DNA from: Alphaproteobacteria bacterium
GTDB taxonomy: Bacteria > Pseudomonadota > Alphaproteobacteria > VGDZ01
Length of the DNA: 45,355 nt
Direction of reading: 5' to 3'
Assembly: GCA_016869515.1 (NCBI GenBank)
Contig: VGDZ01000020.1
Location: 1-45,355 of the forward strand
A program made the translations under genes and the position numbers. This document shows, in pieces, positions 34,001 to 42,437 of this stretch. How positions within the stretch are numbered: the stretch's first letter is position 1; every line of letters starts with the position of its first letter. The notes beneath the pieces are model-generated. The model searched no databases. It saw only the letters and a program-made list of their open reading frames with translations, and had not been told where the DNA came from.

Positions 34001-36325
34001 TCAGCCGCGATTGCGGATCAGGCGCCAGATTTTTTTCGAGGTCGCCGGCATGTCGACATGGTCGATGCCGAACGGCGCCAGCGCGTCGACCACGGCGTTG
34101 ATCACCGCCGGCGGCGCCGCCACCGTGCCGGACTCGCCCGCGCCCTTGACCCCCAGCGCGTTGGTGCGGCAGGGCTGGCTGTGGTCGAGCGCGATCGAGA
34201 ACGCCGGCAAGTCGTCGGCCCGCGGCATGACGTAGTCCATGAACGATCCGGTCAAGAGCTGGCCGCTTTCGGGGTCGTAGACCGCGCGCTCGAACAGCGC
34301 CTGGCCCGCGCCCTGGGCGATGCCGCCATGGATCTGGCCGTGGACGATCATCGGATTGATGGCGTTGCCGACATCGTCGCTGGTGACGTATCGCTCGAGC
34401 GTCACCTGGCCGGTGTCGCGGTCGATCTCGACCTCGCAGACATGGCAGCCATTGGGCCAGGACGGCCCGCCGACCTCGACCGTCCGGTCGATCCGGAACA
34501 GCCCGCCCGGCTGGCGGGCGGCAAGCTCGTAGAGGCCGAGGCCGCGATCGGTGCCGGCGATGCGGAAGCGGCCCTGGCGGTACTCGACATCGGCCAAGGC
34601 GGTCTCCAGCGCCTCGGCCGCCAGCGCCTTGCCGCGCTCGACCGTGGCCAGGGTCGCGGCCTGGACCGCGGTGCCGCCGACGAAGGCCGAGCGCGAACCC
34701 AGCGAGCCGAATCCCTGCACCAAATCGGTGTCGCCCTGGACGATGTCGACCGAGTCGAACGGCACTTCCAGCGCGGCGGCGACCAGCTGGGCATAGCTGG
34801 TGGCGAGGCCTTGCCCCATCGCCTGGGTGGCCGACAGCACGGTGACGCGGCCATTGCCGTTGACCAGCACCTCGACCTTCTCGCTGTGGGCGCGGGCGCC
34901 GGTCCATTCGATGTAGGTCGAAAGGCCGCGGCCGCGCAGCCTGCCTTTGGCTTCGGAGGCCTGGCGGCGGGCCTCGAAGCCGTCCCAGTCCGAGGCGATG
35001 CGGGCGCGCTCCAACATGCGGGCGAAATCGCCGCTGTCGTAGACCTGGCCCATGGCGCTGGTATAGGGCATGGCGGCGGCCGGCACGAAATTGCGCCGGC
35101 GGATGGCCAGCGGATCGAGGCCGAGATGCCGCGCCGCGCCGTCCATCAGCCGCTCGACGATGAAGATCGCCTCGGGCCGGCCGGCGCCGCGATAGGCCCC
35201 GGTCGATCCGGTGGCGGTCAGGATCGAGCGCACGCGCTGATGCACCGCCGGGATGGCGTAGACCCCGGTGGCGATCAGCGGCGACAGGCCCAGCGCCAGC
35301 ACCGTGCCGCTGGCCGAAAGCACGCCGCCGACATTGACCAGCGAGTCGACCCGCAGCGCCAGCGCCTTGCCGTCCTTGTCCAGCGCCAGCGCGGCGCTGG
35401 TGGTGAGGTCGCGGCCATGGGTCGCGGCCAGGAATTCCTCGCCGCGCTCGGCCCGCCATTTGACCGGGCGCTCGAGGGCGCGGGCGGCGAAGGCGCAGAG
35501 CACGTCCTCGGGATAGACCCCCGACTTCATGCCGAAGCCGCCGCCGATGTCGTTGACCAGCACCCGGACCTTGGCCGCCGGCATCTTGAGCACGGCATCG
35601 GCCAGCACGGTGCGGGTCGCGGTCGGGTTCTGCACGCCGAGGTGAACCGTCAGGCGCCCGGTCTTGGAATCGTATTCGGCCAACGTGGCGCGGGGTTCGA
35701 TCGCGTTGGGCACGACGCGCTGGTTGTGGATGTCGAGCCGGACGACATGGGCCGCGGCGGCGAACAGCGCATCGACCTTGGCCTTGTCGCCAAGCTGGAT
35801 CTCGGCGCCGAGATTGTCGGGCGCCGCGGGATGGAGTTGGGGCGCGCCGGGTTGGGCCGCGGCCGCGGCCGAGGTGACGACCGGCAGCGGCGCGTAATCG
35901 ACCAGGATGCGCTCGGCCGCGTCCTGGGCCTGGATGCGGCTTTCGGCCACCACCGCGGCCACCGCCTCGCCGGCGAAATGCACCGCATCGACCGCCAGCG
36001 CATGGCGCGGCGGCAGCGCCTGGTCCTTGCCGCCCGGGCGCTTGAAGAAGGGCTGGGTCGGGATCGGCCCGACCCCGGCCGCGACCAGATCGGCGCCGGT
36101 ATAGACCGCGACCACGCCCGGCGCGCGCTTGGCCTCGGCCGCATCGATCCGGACGATGCGGGCATGGGCATGGGGCGCGCGCAGCAGCACCAGATGCGCC
36201 TGGCCGGGAAGATTCAGATCGTCGCTGAAGCGGCCGGCGCCGGTCAGCAGGCGGAAGTCCTCGGAGCGCTTGGCCGGCTGGCCGGGGCCGAAGCGGGCGT
36301 CGTAGGTCGGGGCGGATCGAGTCAT
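34001..36325 (-). CDS. Molybdenum hydroxylase large subunit (xanthine dehydrogenase/CoxL family)
   Basis: A 774-residue molybdopterin-binding subunit that hydroxylates a carbon of a (usually N-heterocyclic) substrate with water. The N-terminal [14 protein letters not shown], the central GGGFGMKSG, and the active-site loop [10 protein letters not shown] are visible. AYRGAGR rather than AYxCSFR excludes a true form I CO dehydrogenase. The catalytic glutamate is E731 in GAGESG. The family normally needs a 2Fe-2S subunit and a FAD subunit; neither is in the window. It lies between the ThDP enzyme (seven bases upstream) and the DppD-class ATPase. Confidence 0.92.
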   Translation of the reverse strand: MTRSAPTYDARFGPGQPAKRSEDFRLLTGAGRFSDDLNLPGQAHLVLLRAPHAHARIVRIDAAEAKRAPGVVAVYTGADLVAAGVGPIPTQPFFKRPGGKDQALPPRHALAVDAVHFAGEAVAAVVAESRIQAQDAAERILVDYAPLPVVTSAAAAAQPGAPQLHPAAPDNLGAEIQLGDKAKVDALFAAAAHVVRLDIHNQRVVPNAIEPRATLAEYDSKTGRLTVHLGVQNPTATRTVLADAVLKMPAAKVRVLVNDIGGGFGMKSGVYPEDVLCAFAARALERPVKWRAERGEEFLAATHGRDLTTSAALALDKDGKALALRVDSLVNVGGVLSASGTVLALGLSPLIATGVYAIPAVHQRVRSILTATGSTGAYRGAGRPEAIFIVERLMDGAARHLGLDPLAIRRRNFVPAAAMPYTSAMGQVYDSGDFARMLERARIASDWDGFEARRQASEAKGRLRGRGLSTYIEWTGARAHSEKVEVLVNGNGRVTVLSATQAMGQGLATSYAQLVAAALEVPFDSVDIVQGDTDLVQGFGSLGSRSAFVGGTAVQAATLATVERGKALAAEALETALADVEYRQGRFRIAGTDRGLGLYELAARQPGGLFRIDRTVEVGGPSWPNGCHVCEVEIDRDTGQVTLERYVTSDDVGNAINPMIVHGQIHGGIAQGAGQALFERAVYDPESGQLLTGSFMDYVMPRADDLPAFSIALDHSQPCRTNALGVKGAGESGTVAAPPAVINAVVDALAPFGIDHVDMPATSKKIWRLIRNRG

Positions 36326-36332
36326 GCGTCGG

Positions 36333-38078
36333 TTATACCGGGCGGTCGCCCTTTTTCACCACCAGAGTCCGCGAATCCACCGCCGGCAGCATCTTGGCCG
36401 GATCGCGCGTCACCACCACGTCGATCACCAGCGGCCGGCTGTCGCCGCTCAGCGCCTGGGCGATGGCGGCGGGCAGGCGGTCGGGGTCCTCGACCCGCAC
36501 GCCGCGGCAGCCGAAATCCTCGGCCAGGCGCGCATAGTCGAGTTCGACCAGGTCCGAGGACTGGTACTTGCCGCCGTACATCGAATGCTGCAGCGCCTTG
36601 ACGTAGCCCGAGGCGGCGTTGTTGACCACCATCAGCGCGAAACCGGCGCCGATGCGGCGCGCGGTCTCCAGCTCGCCGATGGTCATGTTGAAGCCGCCGT
36701 CGCCGGTGATGCCGATCACCGGCCAGTCCGGCGCCGCCAGCTTGGCGCCGAGGCTGCCGGGCAGGCCGTAGCCGATCGAGGCGAAGCCGCGGTCGGGGAC
36801 ATAGGTGCGCCCGGCCTGCTTGGTGTCGTAGAGCAGCCCGGTCCAGTGCCCGGCGAAGCCGCCATCGGCCACCAGGATCGAGCGCGCCGGCAGCGCCCGG
36901 TTCAGCTCGTCGATCATCCGCGCCATGCCGATCGGCCGCTCGGCCGAGCGCAGCCGCGGCTCGGCCTCGGCCTTCCACTTGGCCATGCGCGCCGGGACCT
37001 CGGCGGCGTATTCGGCCCGCGCACTGGACTTGCCCAGCGCGGCGGCGAGATCTTCCAGTCCCAGCTTGGCGTCGCCCCACAGCGCGACCTCGGTCCGGCT
37101 GGTGCGGCCGATCTCCTCGGCGGCGATGTCGAGATGGATCAGCGGCACGCCCGCGGGCAGCAATTGGAAGCGCTTGGTGGCGATCTCGCCCAGCTTGCAG
37201 CCGACCGCGATCAGCAGGTCGCTGGAAGCGATCAGCTCGTTGGCGATGCGGGCATAGCGCCCGAACAGCCCGGCCGAGCGCGCGTGCGTGCAGGCGATGC
37301 CGCCCTTGCCGCTCATGGTGTGGGCGACCGGGATCGACTGCGCCTCGGCCAGCGCCGCCAGCGCGGCATAGCCTTGCGAGAGATGGATGCCGCCGCCGAC
37401 CAACAGCAGCGGCCTTTTGGCGCGGGCGATCAGCCCGGCCGCGCGCTCGATCTCGGCGGCGTCGGGACGGATGCGCCGCGCCGGGATGCGGTCGGTGCCG
37501 GGATCGGTGCGGAACTCGTCGGGCTCGAAATCGAATTCGCCGTGACAAACGTCTTCGGGCACTTCCAGCACCACCGGCCCCGGCCGGCCCGAGGTGGCGA
37601 CGGCGAAGGCGCGGCGGGTGAGTTCGGGAATCCGCCGCGTCGATTCGACCCGGATCAGTTCCTTGACCGCCGGCCGCAAGATCTCGGCCTGGCGCGCCTC
37701 CTGGGTCATGTTCTTGCCGGCGTGCTCGCGATTGGCGCCGCCGACGATCACCACCTGCGGCAGGCCGGCATTGAGGCTTTCGACCAGCGCCGTCACCAGA
37801 TTGGTGGCGCCGGGTCCGAGCGTGGCATCGCACACCCCGGGCCGGTTCGAGACCCGGGCATAGGCGTCGGCGGCGAAGGCGCCGCAACGCTCGTCGTTGA
37901 TCAGATGGTGCCGCAAGCCGAGCGCGCGCACCGCCTCGTAGAACGGCAGCAACTGGAACCCGCCCATGCCGAACATCGGCCCGATGCGATGCGCCAGCAG
38001 CATCTCGGCCAGCGCCTGGCCGCCGTTGAGGCGCCTGGGCGCGGCGTTGGGACGCGGACCCGAATTAGCTTGCGACAT
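36333..38078 (-). CDS. Thiamine diphosphate-dependent enzyme, acetolactate synthase-like
   Basis: A 581-residue ThDP enzyme with the three-domain layout of acetolactate synthase and 2-keto acid or acyl-CoA decarboxylases. The cofactor-activating glutamate is E63 (NDERCGAFAADAYAR), and the ThDP/Mg motif starts GDGGFNMTIGEL at about 459 and ends in VNN. The central domain has the GGGIHLS loop and could bind FAD or ADP or neither. It is unlikely to be biosynthetic, since no small regulatory subunit is near and it sits in a catabolic operon. The substrate is unknown. Its start overlaps the HyuA-like gene's end by 14 bases. Confidence 0.9.
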   Translation of the reverse strand: MSQANSGPRPNAAPRRLNGGQALAEMLLAHRIGPMFGMGGFQLLPFYEAVRALGLRHHLINDERCGAFAADAYARVSNRPGVCDATLGPGATNLVTALVESLNAGLPQVVIVGGANREHAGKNMTQEARQAEILRPAVKELIRVESTRRIPELTRRAFAVATSGRPGPVVLEVPEDVCHGEFDFEPDEFRTDPGTDRIPARRIRPDAAEIERAAGLIARAKRPLLLVGGGIHLSQGYAALAALAEAQSIPVAHTMSGKGGIACTHARSAGLFGRYARIANELIASSDLLIAVGCKLGEIATKRFQLLPAGVPLIHLDIAAEEIGRTSRTEVALWGDAKLGLEDLAAALGKSSARAEYAAEVPARMAKWKAEAEPRLRSAERPIGMARMIDELNRALPARSILVADGGFAGHWTGLLYDTKQAGRTYVPDRGFASIGYGLPGSLGAKLAAPDWPVIGITGDGGFNMTIGELETARRIGAGFALMVVNNAASGYVKALQHSMYGGKYQSSDLVELDYARLAEDFGCRGVRVEDPDRLPAAIAQALSGDSRPLVIDVVVTRDPAKMLPAVDSRTLVVKKGDRPV

Positions 38079-39600
38079 CGCCGATCACCCTGGTGCGGAC
38101 CCGCAGCGCGTTGCCGGGAAGATAGGCCAAGGGCAGGTCCTCGACCTCGACCGTCTTGAGGCTGGCGCGCGCGGCGCCGGCGGCGACCGCGTTGTCCCGC
38201 GCGATCCTTTCGGCTTCCGCCAGCGCGGCGTCGCGCGCCAGGCCCTGGAACACCTGATCGGCCTCGCCCGAGACCTGGGCGATGGCGGCGCCGACGGCGT
38301 TGGCCACCGCGCCATGCGGCACGCGCAGGATTTCGGCCACGCCCTCGATGCGCTCGGGAATCAGGAAGGCGCCGCCGCCGACCGCCAGCAGCACGACCTC
38401 GCCGGCCTCGGTCTTGACCCGGTCGATGGCCTCTTCGAGCATGACCCGGGCGCGGTCCAGCGCGGCGCGGACGAAATCGGGCGCGAGCTGGGCGACCTTC
38501 GCCTTGTCGCCGAGATCGAGCCGGCCGGCGGCGACGGCGACATCGCTGGCGGTCAGCACATCGCCGCCGAAGATCAGCGCCTTGCGGGTCAATTCGTAGC
38601 CGACGCTGCGCGGGCCGATCGCAAGCGGCCGCTCGCTCACCAGGCTGCCGCCGCCGAGCCCGATCGACAGCAGATCGGGCATCCGGAACAGCGTGCGCAC
38701 GCCGCCGACCTCGACCACGGCATTGGCCTCGCGCGGGAAGCCGTGGCGCAGCACGCCGACATCGGCGGTGGTGCCGCCGACATCGATCACCACGGCGTCG
38801 TCGCGGCGCGAAAGGAACGCCGCGCCGCGCATCGAATTGGTCGGGCCGGAGGCGAAGCTGTAGACCGGATAGGCCTGGGCCAGCGCCGCCCGCGCCACCG
38901 TGCCGTCGTTCTGGGTGATGTAAAGCGGCGCCTCGATGCCCGAGGCGGCGAGGGCTTCGGTGAAGCCCTTGACGGTGCGCGCCGCCAGGTCGGTCAGCGC
39001 GGCGTTCAGCAGCGCCGCGTTCTCGCGTTCGAGCAGGCCGATGCGGCCCAATTTATGCGACAAGGTGATCGGCACGCCGGGCAGGCGGGCGCGCAGGATC
39101 TCGGCGGCGCGTTCCTCGCCCGCCGGCACCAGCGGCGAGAACACGCCCGACACCGCCACCGCCTTGACGCCCTTGGCCTTGAAGTCGTCGGCGGCGCGCG
39201 CCACCGCCGCCTCGTCCAGCGGCATGATCGGACGGCCGTCGAACTCGTGCCCGCCCTCGACCATGTGCACCGCGCCCTCGACCAGCCGGGCGAGATCGGC
39301 CGGCCAGTCGCAGAAGGGCGGCAGGCTGGCGCTGGCCGGCAGGCCCAGGCGCAAGGCGCCGACCCTCGTCATGTCGCGACGCTGCACCACGGCGTTGGTG
39401 AAGTGAGTGGTGCCGATCATCACCGCATCGACCGGCCGGGCGCGGACGCGCGGATCGGCCATCAGCCCTTCCAGCGCGGCGACGATGCCCGAACCGACAT
39501 CGGCCGTGGTCGCGGTCTTGAACCAGTGCACCACGCCGCGGTCCTCGACCAGGACCGCGTCGGTGTTGGTGCCGCCGACATCGATGCCGATGCGCCGCAT
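38065..39600 (-). CDS. HyuA-like ATP-dependent hydantoinase/oxoprolinase subunit
   Basis: A 511-residue protein of the hydantoinase A / N-methylhydantoinase family, which uses ATP to open cyclic amides such as hydantoins and 5-oxoproline, or to carboxylate acetone-like substrates. The actin-like ATPase signature IGIDVGGTNTDAVL is at the N-terminus and VVIDVGGTTADVGVL in the middle. It is somewhat shorter than the usual 650-700 residues, and no HyuB subunit is present, but the pairing with DUF917 recurs in other genomes as far as I recall. I start it at ATG 39600, one base after the DUF917 stop; the longer frame is a shadow. Confidence 0.9.
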   Translation of the reverse strand: MRRIGIDVGGTNTDAVLVEDRGVVHWFKTATTADVGSGIVAALEGLMADPRVRARPVDAVMIGTTHFTNAVVQRRDMTRVGALRLGLPASASLPPFCDWPADLARLVEGAVHMVEGGHEFDGRPIMPLDEAAVARAADDFKAKGVKAVAVSGVFSPLVPAGEERAAEILRARLPGVPITLSHKLGRIGLLERENAALLNAALTDLAARTVKGFTEALAASGIEAPLYITQNDGTVARAALAQAYPVYSFASGPTNSMRGAAFLSRRDDAVVIDVGGTTADVGVLRHGFPREANAVVEVGGVRTLFRMPDLLSIGLGGGSLVSERPLAIGPRSVGYELTRKALIFGGDVLTASDVAVAAGRLDLGDKAKVAQLAPDFVRAALDRARVMLEEAIDRVKTEAGEVVLLAVGGGAFLIPERIEGVAEILRVPHGAVANAVGAAIAQVSGEADQVFQGLARDAALAEAERIARDNAVAAGAARASLKTVEVEDLPLAYLPGNALRVRTRVIGDVAS

Positions 39601-39601
39601 G

Positions 39602-40678
39602 TCAGTTCCCGAACACCGAGACGAAATCGAGATCGTAGCCGAAGGCGCGCGGGCCGACATGCTGCAAGCCCTTGGGAGTCAGAAACACCTTGGGCGAGGG
39701 CAGGGCGATCGACGTCACCCGCTGGCCATAGCGCAGGGTCTCCGAGCCGATCGCCTCGCCCGACACGGTGTCCAGGACGCAGATCAGATCGGGCGTGCTG
39801 ACCGCCGGCCGGCCGTCGATCCAGCCCACCGCCCATTCGTTCTGGAAGGCCAGTTCCAGCGTCCGGCCGCGATCGGAATCGAGGCCGGCGATGCGCGTCC
39901 GGCCGCGCAGGAAGCCTTCGGTGGTGCGGCGCTCGACGTCGCTGACCTTGCCCTTGAACAAGAGCTTGCCGCCGGCATGGTCGATCACCGCCGCCACCGG
40001 ATCGACATGGGCGCGCCGCGCCGCCAGCACCGCCCGGCCGATGCCGATCGCCTGGGTGGTGGTGTAGGGGATGCCCCAGTCCTTGACCTCGCGGCCGGTG
40101 CGCGGCGCCTTGCAGGTGGCCGCGGTCGAGCCGGTCTCGGCGCAGATCTTGCGGCTGACCCGCTCCATCCATTTCCAGCTCGGGACCTGGTGCACGATCG
40201 ATTCGACGCCGCGCGGATCGACCGTGGTCAGCGGATAGGGCCTGAGATCGCCGACCGCGAAGCTGGTCATCTGCGCCTCGGGATAGGCCCGGCCCATGCA
40301 GTCGGCATCGACCACCGGCAGGCCGGTATGCGCCGCCACCATCAAGGGCTGGATCGAATTCCCGCCGCCGATCTCGAGCGACATCACCGCATCGAAGCGG
40401 ACCTTGCGGTATTCCTCCATCAGCGTCACGGCGCGGGCGGCGTTGCGGCTGTCGCTCAGCCGCTCCTGGCCGACCAGCGGCGCGCCCATGTTCGAGACCA
40501 CCGCCACCCAGGCGTCGTCGGCCAGGGCCTCGGGCGGCATCAGCCGCACGGTCTTGCCCTCGGCATAGAGCCGGCGCATGTTGAGCAGGCCGAGATAGGG
40601 CGAGCCGCCGCCGCCGGTGCCCAGGATCCAGGCGCCGATCGCCAGCGCCTCGATGTCGTCGAGAGAAAGCGGTCGCAT
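39602..40678 (-). CDS. DUF917 family protein
   Basis: A 358-residue cytoplasmic protein of the DUF917 family, first gene of the leftward operon. The N-terminal GAWILGTGGGGSPYLG is a glycine-rich loop typical of the family, MSLEIGGGNSIQPLMVAAHTGLPVVDADCMGRAYPE (read in pieces) is its hallmark, and the C-terminal part has RYGQRVTSIALP. Proteins of this family often accompany HyuA-like proteins and have been connected to thiohydantoin chemistry; the reaction here is unknown. It starts at ATG 40678 with a very short possible leader (candidate promoter at 40691-40718). Confidence 0.9.
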   Translation of the reverse strand: MRPLSLDDIEALAIGAWILGTGGGGSPYLGLLNMRRLYAEGKTVRLMPPEALADDAWVAVVSNMGAPLVGQERLSDSRNAARAVTLMEEYRKVRFDAVMSLEIGGGNSIQPLMVAAHTGLPVVDADCMGRAYPEAQMTSFAVGDLRPYPLTTVDPRGVESIVHQVPSWKWMERVSRKICAETGSTAATCKAPRTGREVKDWGIPYTTTQAIGIGRAVLAARRAHVDPVAAVIDHAGGKLLFKGKVSDVERRTTEGFLRGRTRIAGLDSDRGRTLELAFQNEWAVGWIDGRPAVSTPDLICVLDTVSGEAIGSETLRYGQRVTSIALPSPKVFLTPKGLQHVGPRAFGYDLDFVSVFGN

Positions 40679-40690
40679 GATCGAACCGCG

Positions 40691-40718
40691 ATCCTAACCG
40701 TCCGCGCCGCCGCCGCAA
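40691..40718 (-). promoter_or_regulatory. Candidate promoter for the DUF917-HyuA operon
   Basis: Read leftward, TTGCGG (40718-40713) and TAGGAT (40696-40691) are spaced by 16 bases. Initiation would fall within about ten bases of the DUF917 ATG at 40678, so the transcript would be nearly leaderless. The region is GC-rich and the match modest. Confidence 0.25.
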
Positions 40719-40868
40719 CAGGGGCTTGTATCGGTGCGCGAACCCTGGCATAAGCCGCGCCCCATGATCGCGCGGCACGACCTCCGACGACGCTAAATCC
40801 GGTGCGGGCTTGAAAGTCCGCGCCGCCGCCGTCTTTTGTCCGCGAGTTCCCAATCGAAAGGTCGTGTC

Positions 40869-41003
40869 ATGACGCCGATCCAGGCGCTCAAATCGCTGTT
40901 TGTCGCTTTTTCCGCCCGGGGCCAATGGTGGCAGCCGGCAAACCCCAGCCAGCCGGTCGAAGCACCGGTCGAATCCGGGGACCGGCTTCGATGGGCCTTA
41001 TGA
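40869..41003 (+). CDS. Possible small gene of 44 codons
   Basis: In the 382-bp space between DUF917 and ccmB (40679-41060) an ATG at 40869, with AAAGG eight bases upstream, opens a 44-residue frame (starting MTPIQALKSLFVAFSARGQW). Third codon positions are strongly GC, as in real genes here, for about the first 34 codons. After that the coding-like frame seems to move: another frame reads GFDGPYDRPPDRSDLWRRHY and ends at 41064. This could be a frameshifted small gene of about 65 residues, or chance. No family is recognised. The rest of the gap shows only the candidate promoter. Confidence 0.3.
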   Translation: MTPIQALKSLFVAFSARGQWWQPANPSQPVEAPVESGDRLRWAL

Positions 41004-41060
41004 CCGGCCGCCGGATCGGTCCGATCTTTGGCGCAGGCACTACGATCTGATGATTCGCTT

Positions 41061-41726
41061 TTAGTCCAGCGCCAGCCGCAATCCGGCGGCGGCGGCGAAC
41101 GGCGCCAGCGCCAGCGCGAACAGGCTGACGCCGAGTTGCAAGAGAAGATGCGGTTGCGGATCGAGGCCCAGGCTGGCGGCCTCGACCGCGCCGGCGCCGA
41201 AGATCAGCGCCGGCACCGTCAGCGGCAGCACCAACAGCGACACCAGCGCGCCGCCCCGCCTTACGCCCACGGTCAGGGCGGCGCCGACCGCGCCGAACAG
41301 CGACAGCGCCGGCGTGCCGATCGCCAGCGACAGCGCCAGCACCGGCACGGCGGCGGCACCGAGATCGAACAACAGCGCGATCGCGGGCGAGGCGATCACC
41401 AGCGGCAGCGCCGCCGACAGCCAATGCGCCCCGGCCTTGGCCAGCACGGTCAGCTCCAGCGGCAGGGGCGCCAGCGCCAACTGGTCGAGCGTGCCGTCCT
41501 CGGCATCGGCCTGGAACATGCGGTCGAGGAACAGCAGCGCCGACAACAGCGCCGTCACCCACATCACCCCGGGCGCGATCCGCGCCAGCACGTCGCGCTC
41601 GGGACCGATGCCGAGCGGGAACAAGGCCGCCGTCACCAGGAAGAAGCCGACCGTCAGCAGGCTGGCCCCGCCCTGGCGCCAGGACAGCCGCAGATCGCGG
41701 GCCAGGATGGCGGCGAAGGCGTTCAT
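41061..41726 (-). CDS. ccmB: Haem exporter membrane subunit CcmB
   Basis: A 221-residue inner-membrane protein with six membrane segments, the CcmB subunit of the CcmABCD machine that delivers haem for cytochrome c maturation. ILARDLRLSWRQGGASLLTVGFFLV at the N-terminus and FQADAEDGTLDQLALAPLPLELTVLAK (read in pieces) are diagnostic. The start overlaps the ccmA stop by four bases. In most alphaproteobacteria ccmC and ccmD follow; here the next gene on this strand is DUF917, 382 bp away, so ccmC lies elsewhere. Confidence 0.95.
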   Translation of the reverse strand: MNAFAAILARDLRLSWRQGGASLLTVGFFLVTAALFPLGIGPERDVLARIAPGVMWVTALLSALLFLDRMFQADAEDGTLDQLALAPLPLELTVLAKAGAHWLSAALPLVIASPAIALLFDLGAAAVPVLALSLAIGTPALSLFGAVGAALTVGVRRGGALVSLLVLPLTVPALIFGAGAVEAASLGLDPQPHLLLQLGVSLFALALAPFAAAAGLRLALD

Positions 41727-42331
41727 GCCAGCCTGAGCGGTTTGGCGTCGGCGACGGTCAGATCGCCATGGCTGGCCAGCGCCAGCATGCCGCCGCGGGC
41801 GCGATGCTGGCCGATCAGCTCGGCCAGGCTTTGCACCGAGGCGGCGTCGAGCGACACCGCCGGCTCGTCCAACAACCAAAGCGGTGCCGAGGACAGCGCC
41901 AGCCGCGCCAAGGCGAGGCGCCGCCGCTGGCCCGCCGAGAGATAGCGCGCCGGCAGCGCCGCCAGATGGCCGAGCCCGAAGCGCTCCAGCGCGGCGGCAA
42001 CCGCACCGCCGCCGAGCCGCGCCCAAAAGCCCAGATTCTCGGCCACGCTCTCGGCCGGCTTGACGGCGTCGAGATGGCCGATCAGCGCGACGCGGGCGCG
42101 ATGGCTTTCGATGTCCTGCCAGATGTCGTCGCCCTGCCAGGCGATCCGGCCCGCCGCCGGACGCGTCAGCCCGGCCAAGAGCCGCAGCAGCGAGGACTTG
42201 CCGCTGCCGTTGCGGCCGCCGAGCGCCAGCGCCTCGCCCGGCCCAAGCGCGAAGCCGACGCCGCCGAACACGTCGCGCTCGCCTCGGCGGCAGGCGAGGG
42301 CCTCCACCGCAAGCGCCGGCGGCTGGCTCAT
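41723..42331 (-). CDS. ccmA: Haem exporter ATP-binding subunit CcmA
   Basis: A 202-residue ABC ATPase, the CcmA subunit of cytochrome c maturation system I. Walker A is GRNGSGKS (near 39-46), the signature is LSAGQRRRLALARLAL, Walker B is LWLLDEPAVSLD, and the H-loop is ASHG. The shortened H region and LSAGQ signature are typical of CcmA. GGAG lies five bases before the ATG. It is divergent from ggt with 106 bp between. Confidence 0.95.
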   Translation of the reverse strand: MSQPPALAVEALACRRGERDVFGGVGFALGPGEALALGGRNGSGKSSLLRLLAGLTRPAAGRIAWQGDDIWQDIESHRARVALIGHLDAVKPAESVAENLGFWARLGGGAVAAALERFGLGHLAALPARYLSAGQRRRLALARLALSSAPLWLLDEPAVSLDAASVQSLAELIGQHRARGGMLALASHGDLTVADAKPLRLA

Positions 42332-42437
42332 GGGCACTCCTCGGTCGCGCGCCAAAGTGCGCGCAATGGAACTGGCGCGGCTAAGCGCGCGGGACGCAAA
42401 CCAAGTATATAGAGCGTGGCGAGTGGGGGAGAACAAG

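Noticed and set aside
34001-36325. Aerobic carbon monoxide dehydrogenase (form I)
   Set aside because: The active-site loop is AYRGAGR, not AYxCSFR, and no CoxM or CoxS is nearby.
34058-36601. An 847-codon plus-strand frame opposite the Mo hydroxylase gene
   Set aside because: Antisense shadow of a gene with full motif set; no independent support.
36324-38159. A 611-codon plus-strand frame opposite the ThDP enzyme
   Set aside because: Antisense shadow; the minus-strand gene has ThDP motifs and operon context.
40888-41562. A 224-codon minus-strand frame through the ccmB gene and into the gap
   Set aside because: It lies in a different frame over ccmB, which has clear family motifs, and its extension into the gap has no motif.
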